Assembly: GCA_945877805.1 (NCBI GenBank)
Contig: CAMCSM010000016.1
Location: forward strand, 1 to 41,076
Length of the DNA stretch: 41,076 nt
Direction of reading: 5' to 3'
Source: Methylacidiphilum caldifontis
Lineage (GTDB): Bacteria > Verrucomicrobiota > Verrucomicrobiia > Methylacidiphilales > CAMAQI01
Below the pieces are notes generated by a model. It had not been told where the DNA came from. It worked only from the letters and a program-made list of their open reading frames with translations, and ran no database searches. Each line of letters begins with the position of its first letter. Within the stretch, counting starts at the first letter, position 1. The translations under genes and the position numbers were made by a program. Positions 1-10,493 of this stretch are shown here, piece by piece.

Positions 1-339
1 AAAAATGCGGTTTTTTTGTCTTTCAAATAAACAGAGAATTGAATTTTCCTCCGTTAACCTCCGTTTACCCCGCGGTGAAAAAACTGTCTTTTCGTGTGTT
101 AGGTTGACGCCTATGCGCACATGCGGGATCGTTCCCGATAGATTCCTAATGCAAGAAATGGGATAAACAAAATGCAGCGCCCCGCTTTTCTCTTTAGTCA
201 GCTTCCCAACTAAATCTTGATTAGAAAAGAAATCTTGTATGTCAAATGTTCCATTGAAACTCGTGGAGACAAAGAGGGAGGATCGACTGATCGGCTTTAA
301 TGCGAATTTTATTTTGTGTTCTTTGCGTTCTCTTGCGGC

Positions 340-1170
340 TCAAACAAGCTCCGCTTCAAGCGGGACGGAAGGAGAAACCGTTAAATTGGACTGCCTTTGA
401 GATCGCTTAGAATCTAAGCGACGTAAAGCGCTCATCGCTTTTGGCCAGCCTCCGAAAAAGCGATGCTTACAGATCGCCGCGAAAAGTGCCGGATTAGCAA
501 TCTTCATCTCACTCCCATTCATTTTGGGATTTGCGGCCACTAAAGGTCTCATTTGCTCTAAAATCAATTCGCGACTCCATCGCTGGCGACGACGGATCGT
601 CGAATAATCCAAGCCCGCATCACTCACTGCTTTTTCCCACGTTCCAAATCGACGACGAGCCGTTGCGATAAGGGTATTCGAGGAATCATCCATTCGCTTA
701 GAACTCAAATCCTCCCCTTTGCTATGAAGGGTTCGAATCTCGTTAAGAATCTCCTGATCATCCCATGAGCGATAGCGATAAATCTCCTCCGCAGGAAGAC
801 CTGCCAACTCCAAGGCATTTCTCCACGATCCAAAGTGCTGCGTTCGAATCGCCGCATAAACCATCGGCGCCTCCTTACTCAGCATCACCGCTCGAAATGA
901 GAGATCCACTCCTGCCCGATAAAGGGATTGAATTGTTTCGATAATCTTTTCATTCGACCATTGATGATAGCGTCTCACCTCGTCATATGAAAATCCAGCC
1001 TCCAAAACCGCTTCCTTCCAACCTCCAAAATGTCTCATCCCCGCAGCAAGCAATTCTTGATAAGTCTTTCTCATATAATGAGAATACAACGGAACCCCTT
1101 CAAGATGAAGACGTTGTATTTCTTGAACAATAATTTCTTTAGACCAATTTTTGTTTTTACGATTTGCCAT
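340..1170 (-). CDS. Protein of four tandem HNH-endonuclease-associated repeats (homing-endonuclease-associated repeat type), no nuclease domain visible
   Basis: ORF 340..1227; ATG at 1170 (MANRKNKNW) preferred because AAGGA lies upstream. Four ~58-aa repeats: W(S/D)xExIxxxIxxLxxxGxxL...RxHFGxWxxAxxxAGLxxxxIRRy. Confidence 0.75.
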   Translation of the reverse strand: MANRKNKNWSKEIIVQEIQRLHLEGVPLYSHYMRKTYQELLAAGMRHFGGWKEAVLEAGFSYDEVRRYHQWSNEKIIETIQSLYRAGVDLSFRAVMLSKEAPMVYAAIRTQHFGSWRNALELAGLPAEEIYRYRSWDDQEILNEIRTLHSKGEDLSSKRMDDSSNTLIATARRRFGTWEKAVSDAGLDYSTIRRRQRWSRELILEQMRPLVAANPKMNGSEMKIANPALFAAICKHRFFGGWPKAMSALRRLDSKRSQRQSNLTVSPSVPLEAELV

Positions 1171-1282
1171 AAGTATTTTTTCCTTAAATTGATAAGCATT
1201 AGTTATACCTATTTCTCGATTTGTCAAATGACAGTCATGTTAAAACAATTTTCCTTAGCGAGGAATAAATGTAAATGCTGTT

Positions 1283-1318
1283 TTAGAAAAAATTCAACTC
1301 ATTGAAAGGCAATGAGTT
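1283..1318 (-). terminator. Rho-independent terminator after the GT9 gene
   Basis: AACTCATTG-CCTTT-CAATGAGTT hairpin (1296-1318) followed on the minus strand by GAATTTTTTCT. Confidence 0.7.
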
Positions 1319-1326
1319 CCGCTGTA

Positions 1327-2280
1327 TTATTCATTTATTTGATTAAATACTTTTAAAATTGAAATTTCTTTCATACAAGCCATGGGGATAGAATGAAAAC
1401 AGACTCTTTTAAGACAAGGGGAGCAAGAGAGCTCCGAACGGAGAATCTGACTGTTTAAACCAACGGGGGCCGTTTTTTCGGAATCGGTTGCGCCAAACAA
1501 GGAAACGGTCTTCACTCCCAAAGCGGCGGCTAAATGAGCAGGGCCTGAATCGGTACTCAAAACAAGGCGGCTCTCTTTTAAAACTTTAAGTGATTTCTTT
1601 AAGTCGAGCTGTTCACGGAGATCGATGATATTCCCCCCCTCACACGGAAACCAAGGGCCATTTCCGATTAAAACACACGGTTCTGGGGCAAGCTTCTGGG
1701 CCAATTTCTGATAATTCCGCCAAGGCCATAGTTTCGTCTTCCATCGTGTATAGGGATGAAAAACAACATAGGAGGAACAAGAGCGTAATACTTCAGGAAG
1801 CTCAACAGAGGGCTCCAGCCGAAAAAGCAACGGATCGTAAGGGATTTTTAAATAATCTAGGACTTGGAGATAACGCGCCGCGGCATGAGTCGCCTGATCC
1901 GGGACAGATTCATCGTAAAAAAAAGAGGCGCCTTCCCTCGCGGAGGCTAAACCTATTTTTCTCTTCGCCCCAGCTAGCCAAGTTAAAATTCCACTCCGTA
2001 AAAGTCCTTGGAGATCGATACTTAAATCATACGAATTTTCACGAAACCACTGACGAAGCGGTAAAAGATCCTCTTTTACCTGCAACCAAGAGAACTGAGG
2101 TTTTCGAATCGAAAGAATATGATCAATATCAGGATGTCCCTCCAAGAGCTCCCCATAAGGACTAAAGAGAAGCCAATCGATTTGAGCCTCTGGATAGTGA
2201 CGGCGAAGATTACAAAGAAGGGGAAGCGTTTGGATGACATCACCCAAAGAACTGGGTTTGATGAGAAGAATCTTCATCAA
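1327..2280 (-). CDS. Glycosyltransferase family 9 (heptosyltransferase-like)
   Basis: MKILLIKPSSLGDVIQTLPLL N-terminus; STDSGPAHLAAALGVKTVSLFGATDSEKTAP motif typical of GT9. Confidence 0.9.
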   Translation of the reverse strand: MMKILLIKPSSLGDVIQTLPLLCNLRRHYPEAQIDWLLFSPYGELLEGHPDIDHILSIRKPQFSWLQVKEDLLPLRQWFRENSYDLSIDLQGLLRSGILTWLAGAKRKIGLASAREGASFFYDESVPDQATHAAARYLQVLDYLKIPYDPLLFRLEPSVELPEVLRSCSSYVVFHPYTRWKTKLWPWRNYQKLAQKLAPEPCVLIGNGPWFPCEGGNIIDLREQLDLKKSLKVLKESRLVLSTDSGPAHLAAALGVKTVSLFGATDSEKTAPVGLNSQILRSELSCSPCLKRVCFHSIPMACMKEISILKVFNQINE

Positions 2281-3011
2281 GTCGCACTTGCCAGCCGCTC
2301 CGCAAGACGAGGAGGAAGACCTGCCATCAAGATTTTATTTTGAGCCCGAGCAAGGTCGTAGGGAAGTCGACGAAGCTCAATCGAGTGATCGTCAGTATCA
2401 TAGACAACATAAGCGGCACGCCAATCTCCATCACGGGGCTGTCCAACACTCCCGACGTTAATAAAATATTTACGATTGGGCTCAAGTTTGAATTTCCGAA
2501 AACTAAATTCAGTGACTTGATCTGATTCTAAAATATAAACACGGGGAACATGGGTATGCCCATAAAAACAAAGATTTGTTTTTTGATGCTTAAAACTTGC
2601 GTAAGCATCATCGGTCTGAAAAATATAATTCCAACCGTTCGGTCGATCCAATGTGGCATGAACAATCGTGAAGTCTTGAATAGGACGATGATAAGGCAAT
2701 CCCCTGAGAAAGTCTTTCCCTTCTTTTGTCAGCTGTGAGCGAGTATAATCCATTGAGACTTGGGCCAGATCGTTAAAATGACTGGTATCGGAACTATCGC
2801 AGGCCTCTTCGTCGTGGTTTCCTTTGACAATAGGGCATCCTAGGGCCTTCACAATTTCAAGACACTCTTTCGGATTCGCATTATAGCCGACAATATCTCC
2901 AATACATAATGTGTGAGTCACGCCAGTGGTCTGCATGTCCTCTAAGACCGCCTCAAAGGCCTCTAAATTGCTATGGATATCTCCAAAAATACCGTATCTC
3001 ATTTTTACCAA
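2277..3011 (-). CDS. Metallophosphoesterase family protein
   Basis: YGIFGDIHSNLEAFEAVL, GDIVGYNANP, KGNHDE, FYGHTHVP, NVGSVGQPRDGD motifs. Confidence 0.92.
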   Translation of the reverse strand: MVKMRYGIFGDIHSNLEAFEAVLEDMQTTGVTHTLCIGDIVGYNANPKECLEIVKALGCPIVKGNHDEEACDSSDTSHFNDLAQVSMDYTRSQLTKEGKDFLRGLPYHRPIQDFTIVHATLDRPNGWNYIFQTDDAYASFKHQKTNLCFYGHTHVPRVYILESDQVTEFSFRKFKLEPNRKYFINVGSVGQPRDGDWRAAYVVYDTDDHSIELRRLPYDLARAQNKILMAGLPPRLAERLASAT

Positions 3012-3057
3012 TCAACCGTTCCCCATTATTTAATTTCAATTTTTCTTGAAATTACTT

Positions 3058-3780
3058 TCAAGGAAGCGGCTTAAGAGGATCAAGACTAGAGTCTTTTTTC
3101 AATTTAAGCAATCGTTTCTCAATCAGACTCCGATCTGAGAGATGAGAGCTCTTTTCGAGAAGTTTCTCCCAGTAATTCAGCGCGGCCTCGGGATCTCCCT
3201 GTTTTTCAAGGGCATAGCCTGCCATCCGGGCGACATAAGAGGGGGCTCCGTCAAACTGGGAGGACTTTAAAAAGCATTCGTAGGCAGCACGATAATCGTG
3301 ACGACGCTCCTGATGAAGGAGTCCTAATTGTAACCACAACTTATAATGAGTCGGATGATAAATCGTCCCCTCCTCAAGTAAATTCTTTCCTTGCTCAACC
3401 CAATAAAGCTCCTGCTCTTTCCGAACCTCCATTCGACTCTCGAGTCGATTGTTTCGCTCCGCTAACGAAGCGTTCCAAGCTAAATGCCAAGCCCCCATAT
3501 CCCAAAATATAAGGGACTCCGGCTGCATTCGAGTCGCAATTCGAATGTTCTCATAAAGACGATTCCATTGTCGACTCTCCCAAGAGGTCGTCACACGCAA
3601 CCAGGCGATATCTGCAACGACCGGGCGCCAGCCGCCTAAGACGCCGCGAATAAACTGTTGTTCAAACCGTTTCCCCAACGGCAAATAAGCGTTTAGCTCC
3701 GGCTGCGGCTGGATCTCCTCAAAGAATCGTTTTCCCCCTGCTCCGAGAATCAGCATTAAAAGACAAATGATGATTTTCAT
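3058..3780 (-). CDS. TPR-like secreted/membrane-anchored protein encoded with the ABC exporter
   Basis: N-terminal hydrophobic segment; TPR-like helices (YKLWLQLGLLHQERRHDYRAAYECFLKSSQF); 5 bp from the next gene. Confidence 0.7.
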   Translation of the reverse strand: MKIIICLLMLILGAGGKRFFEEIQPQPELNAYLPLGKRFEQQFIRGVLGGWRPVVADIAWLRVTTSWESRQWNRLYENIRIATRMQPESLIFWDMGAWHLAWNASLAERNNRLESRMEVRKEQELYWVEQGKNLLEEGTIYHPTHYKLWLQLGLLHQERRHDYRAAYECFLKSSQFDGAPSYVARMAGYALEKQGDPEAALNYWEKLLEKSSHLSDRSLIEKRLLKLKKDSSLDPLKPLP

Positions 3781-3785
3781 CGTGA

Positions 3786-4649
3786 TTAGCGAAATTCGCG
3801 AGATTCAAAAATCCAAGTCGAGAGACCGAGAATCCAAAGGAGATTAAAAAAAGTATAGCCCAAAGGTGGAATTAAATAACTCCATCCCGGAGTTGCCCCT
3901 AATAAAATCCGCTCCGCTCCCTCGTAAAAACTCATATCTGGCAAAATGACAGCGAGCAATCCCACCCCCCACTTCATCCCCACTGAAAGACCCTCTGAGC
4001 CCATCACCCATTCTCTTGCCGTCGACTGAAAATGTCCAATCAGATAAATCATCAAGGAGGTAAAAATCGTAAAAAGCGACGAGCTCGCAATGGTAGAAAA
4101 TAGCAAGGTAAAACCGACCATCAAAATTAACTTCAAATAGAGAATCAAAACCGCCATCAATAAAGCAGGATTCCAAAGCTGATCACGGAATCGTTGAAGG
4201 TCCTGCGATGAAAGCCGATCGGTCGCGTTTCCGATCGCCGCCTCTAATAAGCCCTTTTCCTGATAGGCAAATAAACCGGCGGAGAGAACGGTCAAAATGA
4301 TTAAGGCAAAGAAAAGAATGAGACCGATCCCCATTCCCTTCGATAATAAATACTCCCATCGATTTAACGGTTTCGCCAGAATCGTAAAAATCGTTTTTTG
4401 CTCTAAATCATTCGCAAGACTCTGCGCCGTCGCAATAATTGCCAAAAAAAGACCGAAAATACTCATGGTTCCATAGCAAAAATCTCGCATGAATTTAATC
4501 TGCTCCTCAAAGGTCAGAGCGGTAAATAAAGGAAGGGTCAACAGAGTTAAAGCCGCAGGGATTAAAATGAGATAAAGAACATTTTGTCGCAATAAATCTC
4601 GAACAGTTAATCCCGTTAATGTCGAAAGCCGAAGATAAAGAGAGCTCAT
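3786..4649 (-). CDS. ABC-2 type transporter permease
   Basis: Multiple TM segments; NDLEQKTIFTILAKPLNRWEYLLSKGMG is typical of ABC-2 permeases; overlaps the ATPase gene by 4 bp. Confidence 0.88.
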   Translation of the reverse strand: MSSLYLRLSTLTGLTVRDLLRQNVLYLILIPAALTLLTLPLFTALTFEEQIKFMRDFCYGTMSIFGLFLAIIATAQSLANDLEQKTIFTILAKPLNRWEYLLSKGMGIGLILFFALIILTVLSAGLFAYQEKGLLEAAIGNATDRLSSQDLQRFRDQLWNPALLMAVLILYLKLILMVGFTLLFSTIASSSLFTIFTSLMIYLIGHFQSTAREWVMGSEGLSVGMKWGVGLLAVILPDMSFYEGAERILLGATPGWSYLIPPLGYTFFNLLWILGLSTWIFESREFR

Positions 4650-5488
4650 TTCGTATACCTCCGAAACAGATTCTCCAAGCTCCCGGAACGAGGAGTGACC
4701 TCGACGGCTGAGGCTCCAAAATCATATAAAGCCGCCTTCACCCCCGAGAGCTGTTCGTCACTCAATCCCTTGACCTGAATCGTCGCAGCATCATTCCTCT
4801 TTAAAAGCTCATTCATCGATCCCTCAACCAGCTTCTTTCCCTGATACAAAATAGCGACCCGATCGGCAACGGTCTCTACTTGCTCCAATAAGTGAGAGGT
4901 GAAAAGAATTGTTTTTCCCAAAGAGCGCAGTTTTTTCATCGCCTCCTTCATCAGATCGACCCCTAGAGGATCGAGCCCTGTCGTCGGCTCATCAAATAAG
5001 AGAAGTTGAGGATCATGAATCAACGCCTGTCCGAGGCTCACCCGCTGAATCATCCCTTTTGAATAGGTATGCAGCGGTTTCTCTGCAAAGGAACTCATTT
5101 GAGTCAACTCTAAGATCCGCTCCAATCGATCCTTCAGCTCACCCCGCGACAAACCGGAAAGCCCCCCGTAAGTCTCTAAGATCTCCCGACCGGTCAAATA
5201 TTTTGGGAAATAGGGATTTTCAGGAAGATACCCGACTTGAGCCCGTGCATTTCTTGAGCCCGCCGGCTCTCCTTGAATCAAAATTGAGCCCTGTTTCGGT
5301 TTTATAAAGCCGAGGATCAATTTAAATAAAGTCGTTTTCCCCGATCCATTCGGACCAAGAAGAGCAAAGATCTCCCCTGCCTTTAAATCGAGGCTAAAAT
5401 CATCAAGAGCGACCATCTCCTTACGATTCCAAGACAAGGAATAGCGGGCTTGAACATTGAGGATATGAAGTGGAAGACTGCTGTTCAT
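4646..5488 (-). CDS. ABC transporter ATP-binding protein
   Basis: Walker A GPNGSGKTT, signature YSKGMIQRVSLGQAL, Walker B LLLFDEPTTGLDP. Confidence 0.95.
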   Translation of the reverse strand: MNSSLPLHILNVQARYSLSWNRKEMVALDDFSLDLKAGEIFALLGPNGSGKTTLFKLILGFIKPKQGSILIQGEPAGSRNARAQVGYLPENPYFPKYLTGREILETYGGLSGLSRGELKDRLERILELTQMSSFAEKPLHTYSKGMIQRVSLGQALIHDPQLLLFDEPTTGLDPLGVDLMKEAMKKLRSLGKTILFTSHLLEQVETVADRVAILYQGKKLVEGSMNELLKRNDAATIQVKGLSDEQLSGVKAALYDFGASAVEVTPRSGSLENLFRRYTK

Positions 5489-5567
5489 CGAAGAAATTGA
5501 GTTTAGCGAGAGTGATATTCTCAGGGCGAGATAAATTTAACGATGAAAAAAGAAAAATACTTTTTTC

Positions 5568-5840
5568 TTACCTCAAAATTCTGAATCCCTTTAAATCTCT
5601 CTTCGCCTCCAACCACTTCAATTCCCTCTCCTTGATCCGATCATGTAAATGAGTTTCATCGAGTTCCTTCAGATAGGCCTCAATTTCCGATTCTGTCCCC
5701 TCCAAAATTAATTCAACGCGACCATCGACAAGGTTTCTGACGGTTCCGATAAGATCATATCCGGCAACGATCTGCTGGGCTGTATATCTAAATCCGACCC
5801 CCTGGACGGTTCCGGTAAAATAGGCCTCTAATCTTTTCAT
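5568..5840 (-). CDS. acyP: Acylphosphatase
   Basis: [16 protein letters not shown] and [17 protein letters not shown] motifs. Confidence 0.93.
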   Translation of the reverse strand: MKRLEAYFTGTVQGVGFRYTAQQIVAGYDLIGTVRNLVDGRVELILEGTESEIEAYLKELDETHLHDRIKERELKWLEAKRDLKGFRILR

Positions 5841-8045
5841 TTATCGTCCATACCGCAAGAGTCGTAATCCATTCAAGCAAACGATCACCGTACTTCCTTC
5901 ATGACCAATGACCCCTATCGTAAGCGGGAGATGTAACCCCAAAGCGCTGACCACTAAAACGGCGATCACAAAACTTGCAAAGCCGAGATTTTGAAAAACC
6001 ACCCGTTGCGCCTGACGACTTAAGGCCAAAATATGCGGGATTTTTCGCAAGTCATTCGACATGAGAACGACATCAGCACTCTCCAACGCCACATCACTTC
6101 CAGCCGCCCCCATCGCAATTCCGACATCTGCCGTACTCAGCGCCGGAGCATCGTTGACCCCATCTCCGACCATCGCCACGGAGCCAAATTTGCGATGTTC
6201 CTGTAAAATTCTCATCTTATCTTCCGGGAGCAGTTGAGAGAAAACCTCATCGACTCCTGCAAGCTTACCAATGTATTGCGCCGATCTCGCATTATCTCCC
6301 GTCAGCATTAAAACTCGTTGTACCCCCAATCGACGGAGTTCCTGAATCACCGTGACGGCCTCAGGACGCAAGGTATCCGACAAAGCAATTAACCCTAACA
6401 GAACCGCTTTCTTTGCACTCTCATCGATCTCAGTCAAATGAACCACCGTCTTTCCTTCGCTCTCCCACTCCTCGAGAACCGGCTTCAAGAGATCAAATCC
6501 CTGGAGTTCATATCCTGAAAACAAACGAGCCCCTCCGACCGCAATCTGTCGGCCCTCAACAAGCGCCTTGGCCCCCTTCCCCGGAACCGATTGAAACTGT
6601 GCGGGAGATTGAAATTGAAGTTGAAAGTTTTTAGCACGAGTCACAATCGCTTGCGCCAACGGATGCTCCGACTTTAATTCCACTGAAGCGGCAAATCGAA
6701 GCACCTCTAACGGATTTTTAGCAAACAAAGCAATCTCTGGATTCGCAAGCCAATCGGTCACTTGCGGTTTGCCTTCAGTGAGTGTTCCGGTCTTATCAAA
6801 AGCGAGAATTTTGACCTGAGCCGCCCGCTCGAGCTGCGCTCCTCCTTTAAATAAAATTCCGCTGCGTGCCCCATTCGCAATCGCCGAAAGAATTGAGGCA
6901 GGGGTACTAATCACTAAAGCACACGGAGAGGCGACGACCATCACGGTCATCGCCCGATAAAACGCGGTCGAAAAACTCTCCCCAAGAAAAAAGATCGGAA
7001 TCAAAATCAATCCAATCGTAAACAGAATCACCCCCATTGCGTAATATTGCTCCGCATGCTCCAAAAACCGTTGTGTCTGTGCTTTTTCACTCTGTGCCTC
7101 CTCAACCATTCGAATCAATTTAGAGATTGTCGAATTTTCAACCCCCTTCGTCACCTCGATCTCCAAACTCCCATTCTGATTGATCGTTCCGGCAAAAACA
7201 GAGTCGCCGACCTGTTTGAACACGGGCATCGATTCCCCGGTCACGGAGGCCTGATCAAAAGTGCTCTCCCCCTCACGAACGATTCCATCCAAAGGAACCC
7301 GATCCCCTGGACGAATGACAATCATACTTCCTGGCTTAATCTTCTCGATCGACTCCAAGCGGGTCTGTCCCTTCTCCAACAAAAGAGCCTCTGTCGGTCT
7401 GAGTCTTGCTAAAGCATCAATCGCCGATCGCGTACGATCCATCGCAAAGTCCTGTAAAACATTCGAAAAAGAAAACAAAAACAGAAGCATCGCCCCTTCA
7501 AACGGAGCCCCGATATAAGCGGCTCCTAATGCAGCGAGAACCATCAATAAATCGACATCGACCGTCCCATGTCGTAGCGATTGACTTCCTGCAATCACTC
7601 CAAAGTAACCGCCAAAGAAAAAAGCGGCGGTGTAGGAAAACTGACTCAATAAATCGTGTTCAAATTTTTCTAAACCCCATCCGAGAATCATAAAAAGAAA
7701 GGTCAGTGCCGCAAACTGCATCTCACGTCGTTCTTGAGAAAAAATCCACTGAATCCATCCCCAAATCGTTTTAGGTAAGGCCGACTTTGCCTTTTTCAGA
7801 TCCTCCTCGATGGGATGAACCTCGGCTCCGAATCGTTTTGCTTCATCAAGAATCGAATCTGAGGAAAGAGTTCGTTTATCGTAAGAGACCTTTAAAATCT
7901 GTCCGACGAAAGAGGCACTGGCATTTTGAACCCCCTCTTTCTTTAAAATCCGTCGCTCCAACTTTAAGGCACAGGCCTCGCAGGCATGCCCCTTGAGTCG
8001 CATTAAAAGCTTATCCAATTCAACAGGAGGAAGGAGATCGTTCAT
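5841..8045 (-). CDS. Heavy-metal translocating P-type ATPase (Zn/Cd/Pb-type)
   Basis: N-terminal CEAC metal-binding domain, SPCALVISTP, DKTGTLTEGKP, MLTGDNARSA, GDGVNDAPAL. Confidence 0.95.
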   Translation of the reverse strand: MNDLLPPVELDKLLMRLKGHACEACALKLERRILKKEGVQNASASFVGQILKVSYDKRTLSSDSILDEAKRFGAEVHPIEEDLKKAKSALPKTIWGWIQWIFSQERREMQFAALTFLFMILGWGLEKFEHDLLSQFSYTAAFFFGGYFGVIAGSQSLRHGTVDVDLLMVLAALGAAYIGAPFEGAMLLFLFSFSNVLQDFAMDRTRSAIDALARLRPTEALLLEKGQTRLESIEKIKPGSMIVIRPGDRVPLDGIVREGESTFDQASVTGESMPVFKQVGDSVFAGTINQNGSLEIEVTKGVENSTISKLIRMVEEAQSEKAQTQRFLEHAEQYYAMGVILFTIGLILIPIFFLGESFSTAFYRAMTVMVVASPCALVISTPASILSAIANGARSGILFKGGAQLERAAQVKILAFDKTGTLTEGKPQVTDWLANPEIALFAKNPLEVLRFAASVELKSEHPLAQAIVTRAKNFQLQFQSPAQFQSVPGKGAKALVEGRQIAVGGARLFSGYELQGFDLLKPVLEEWESEGKTVVHLTEIDESAKKAVLLGLIALSDTLRPEAVTVIQELRRLGVQRVLMLTGDNARSAQYIGKLAGVDEVFSQLLPEDKMRILQEHRKFGSVAMVGDGVNDAPALSTADVGIAMGAAGSDVALESADVVLMSNDLRKIPHILALSRQAQRVVFQNLGFASFVIAVLVVSALGLHLPLTIGVIGHEGSTVIVCLNGLRLLRYGR

Positions 8046-8075
8046 GGTTCCCTTAAAGATAAGTCAAAAAAATTT

Positions 8076-8708
8076 TCACATTAACGTCAATCGAGAGCTT
8101 AAATAGCGTTCCGCTCTCATCAAGGCGCGGAACTTCGTTAAATCCTCCTCCATCGACCCGCTTAAGATGGTGTAACGATAGCTCTTCCAGACCTTCATCT
8201 CTTCACGACCGGTCGCTAAACGCTTCTGAATCTGCTCCTCCGTCTCCGTTCCTCGCTTACGCAATCGCCGCTCCAGCTCCTCAAAGGTCGGGGGCATAAT
8301 AAAAACATCGACGAGCGATCCCTGAATAATCGGATCACTACAACCTCGAATTTGCTGAGCCCCTTGAATATCAATATCCAGCAAGACATCCGTTCCATTC
8401 TCCAAGGCCTGAATCACCGGCTGCTTGGGGGTTCCGTAATAGTGATCATGAACCTTCGCATATTCCAAAAAGCCCCCAGCCTGGATGCGACGCTCAAACT
8501 CCTCTTTCACCAAATAATGATAATCCTCTCCCTCAATCTCTCCTGGTCGCGGAGGCCGCGTCGTACAAGAAACCGAATAGATAAAATCATCGGAGTGACG
8601 GAGGTTATCGCATAAGGTCGATTTCCCCGTTCCGCTGGCCGCAGATACGACAAAGAGAATTCCCTGTCGTTGAAATTGATGCTTCTGATTATTTGTCGTT
8701 GCGATCAT
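8076..8708 (-). CDS. gmk: Guanylate kinase
   Basis: SAASGTGKSTLCDNL P-loop; TTRPPRPGEIEGEDYHYL; DIDIQGAQQIR; downstream of yicC. Confidence 0.95.
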   Translation of the reverse strand: MIATTNNQKHQFQRQGILFVVSAASGTGKSTLCDNLRHSDDFIYSVSCTTRPPRPGEIEGEDYHYLVKEEFERRIQAGGFLEYAKVHDHYYGTPKQPVIQALENGTDVLLDIDIQGAQQIRGCSDPIIQGSLVDVFIMPPTFEELERRLRKRGTETEEQIQKRLATGREEMKVWKSYRYTILSGSMEEDLTKFRALMRAERYLSSRLTLM

Positions 8709-8819
8709 AAAAAAACTCTTCTTTTAAAATCATAAATCGGAAGCCAATGTAACTTGTATCAAAATCAAAATATTTCAAATTGAATTTAATACATAGAGAT
8801 GTCATTGACCGATTTATTT

Positions 8820-9695
8820 TTATTCAATATTTTGAATCTGTTCCCGAATTTTCTCCAGCTCTGTTTTCATGACAACGACCGATTGTGAGATCGTCAAGTC
8901 ATTTGCCTTGCTTCCGATGGTATTCACCTCTCGATTCATCTCTTGAATCATAAAATCTAAGGTCCTTCCCACCGGTTCCGATTTTACGACAATTTGATCG
9001 ATCTGTGCAAAATGACTTTTTAATCGGGTCAACTCCTCCGAGATATCAGAGCGATCGGAGAAAAAGACGATCTCTTTTAATAATCTTTCGTCTTTGGCAT
9101 CGATCTCCAAATCGGCCTTCTTAATTTTTTCGATCAGATTCTGACGATATCGTTTCATGACCTCAGGAGCCTGTTTCTCAATCCGTGCGAGTTCAAGTCG
9201 AATGAGATTAAATCGAGTTTTTAAATCCTTCGCTAAATGAGATCCCTCTTTCTCTCGCATCTTTTGAAACTGATCCAAGGCCTTTTCCAAAGCCCCATGC
9301 AGTGGCTTCCAGATCGACTCTGCATCCAAGGTCACTCCCTCTTCTAAAACAATCCCCGGCCCTCGCAAAACATCATGAAGCGTGATCTCTCCCTTAATTT
9401 TGAGCTTCTTCGCAAGTCGTTTCAGCTCCTCGGCATAACGTTTTGCTGCCGGCTCATTAATCCATGAGGCCTTCGTGTTCTCCGGGATTCCATGGAGCGC
9501 CACCGACACATTGACCCGACCGCGAGAAACGCGACTGTTGACCTCATCCCGCAAACGGGGCTCAAGCTCAGAAAGAAGCTTGGGGAGTGAGACCGCAATC
9601 TCGATCTGTTTCCGATTCACTGCGTTCAACTCAACACTGATCTGTTGTCCTTTAAAAACGCTCCGACCCTTCCCATATCCAGTCATGCTTCGCAT
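8820..9695 (-). CDS. YicC family protein
   Basis: MRSMTGYGKG N-terminus; DRSDISEELTRLKSHFAQ...GRTLDFMIQEMNREVNTIGSKA C-terminus. Confidence 0.95.
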   Translation of the reverse strand: MRSMTGYGKGRSVFKGQQISVELNAVNRKQIEIAVSLPKLLSELEPRLRDEVNSRVSRGRVNVSVALHGIPENTKASWINEPAAKRYAEELKRLAKKLKIKGEITLHDVLRGPGIVLEEGVTLDAESIWKPLHGALEKALDQFQKMREKEGSHLAKDLKTRFNLIRLELARIEKQAPEVMKRYRQNLIEKIKKADLEIDAKDERLLKEIVFFSDRSDISEELTRLKSHFAQIDQIVVKSEPVGRTLDFMIQEMNREVNTIGSKANDLTISQSVVVMKTELEKIREQIQNIE

Positions 9696-9789
9696 AGATG
9701 GAGTTTAAGGATCACCCCTCTGAATTGCGATCTAATTTTCTTGAGAGTGGCGACTTGAATCCAAATCCAGGAGGGATTAACCGTATGAA

Positions 9790-10440
9790 TTAAAAATTAC
9801 AGCCTAAAACGGCTTGAGGTCCGAGGTGATTCCATCCGTAATTTTTACGAGCGGGCTCTGAAAGTCCTCCGTTTGAGGCATGAAGGTAATTTAATTCGAG
9901 ACCTGCAAAAAAACGCTCTGTGAAATAATACTTACATCCGCCTGTGACTGTAAAAACAAAACAGAAATCTTGTCCTTGACCTTGCTTCGTTGCATTAGGA
10001 ACGCTGTCGACAAATCCAAGACCGACTCGTGCTCCGACATAGGGAACCCAATTTTTCCCAGGTTGAACGAATTGATACATCGGCCCAGCCAAAGCACCGA
10101 ACATCCGTGTCTCGGCACCACGATCGATCGGCAAATAGAACCCCGTCCATTGAAATACGGTATTTCCACGGAATAAACCCTTATTACCAATCTCGTCCAT
10201 GTTCCAGTTTAAGCTCAACATTTGTGGAAAAGTTTGATAGTTGGTATTCCAGCCCCCGATATCAAACATCGCTCCTGATTCTACCTGTAACTCCCAGACA
10301 TCTTCACGAATCGCTTTTTCAGCATTGGAAAGAGAGCCTTCCTTAAAAAAAGAGTCGTTACGTAAAGCCGGCTTTTTCTCTCCTGCTCCTGCAAAAGAAA
10401 GAACCAACAAGACAATCAAAAGAGACTTAATAGCGTTCAT
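9790..10440 (-). CDS. Outer-membrane beta-barrel protein (acyloxyacyl hydrolase/PagP-like fold possible)
   Basis: Signal peptide; alternating aromatic strands; terminal ...GPQAVLGCNF. Confidence 0.6.
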   Translation of the reverse strand: MNAIKSLLIVLLVLSFAGAGEKKPALRNDSFFKEGSLSNAEKAIREDVWELQVESGAMFDIGGWNTNYQTFPQMLSLNWNMDEIGNKGLFRGNTVFQWTGFYLPIDRGAETRMFGALAGPMYQFVQPGKNWVPYVGARVGLGFVDSVPNATKQGQGQDFCFVFTVTGGCKYYFTERFFAGLELNYLHASNGGLSEPARKNYGWNHLGPQAVLGCNF

Positions 10441-10493
10441 GAAAAAAAAATAAACGAAACAGAGTCATTCTGCAATGGTATTTCTTACAAATG

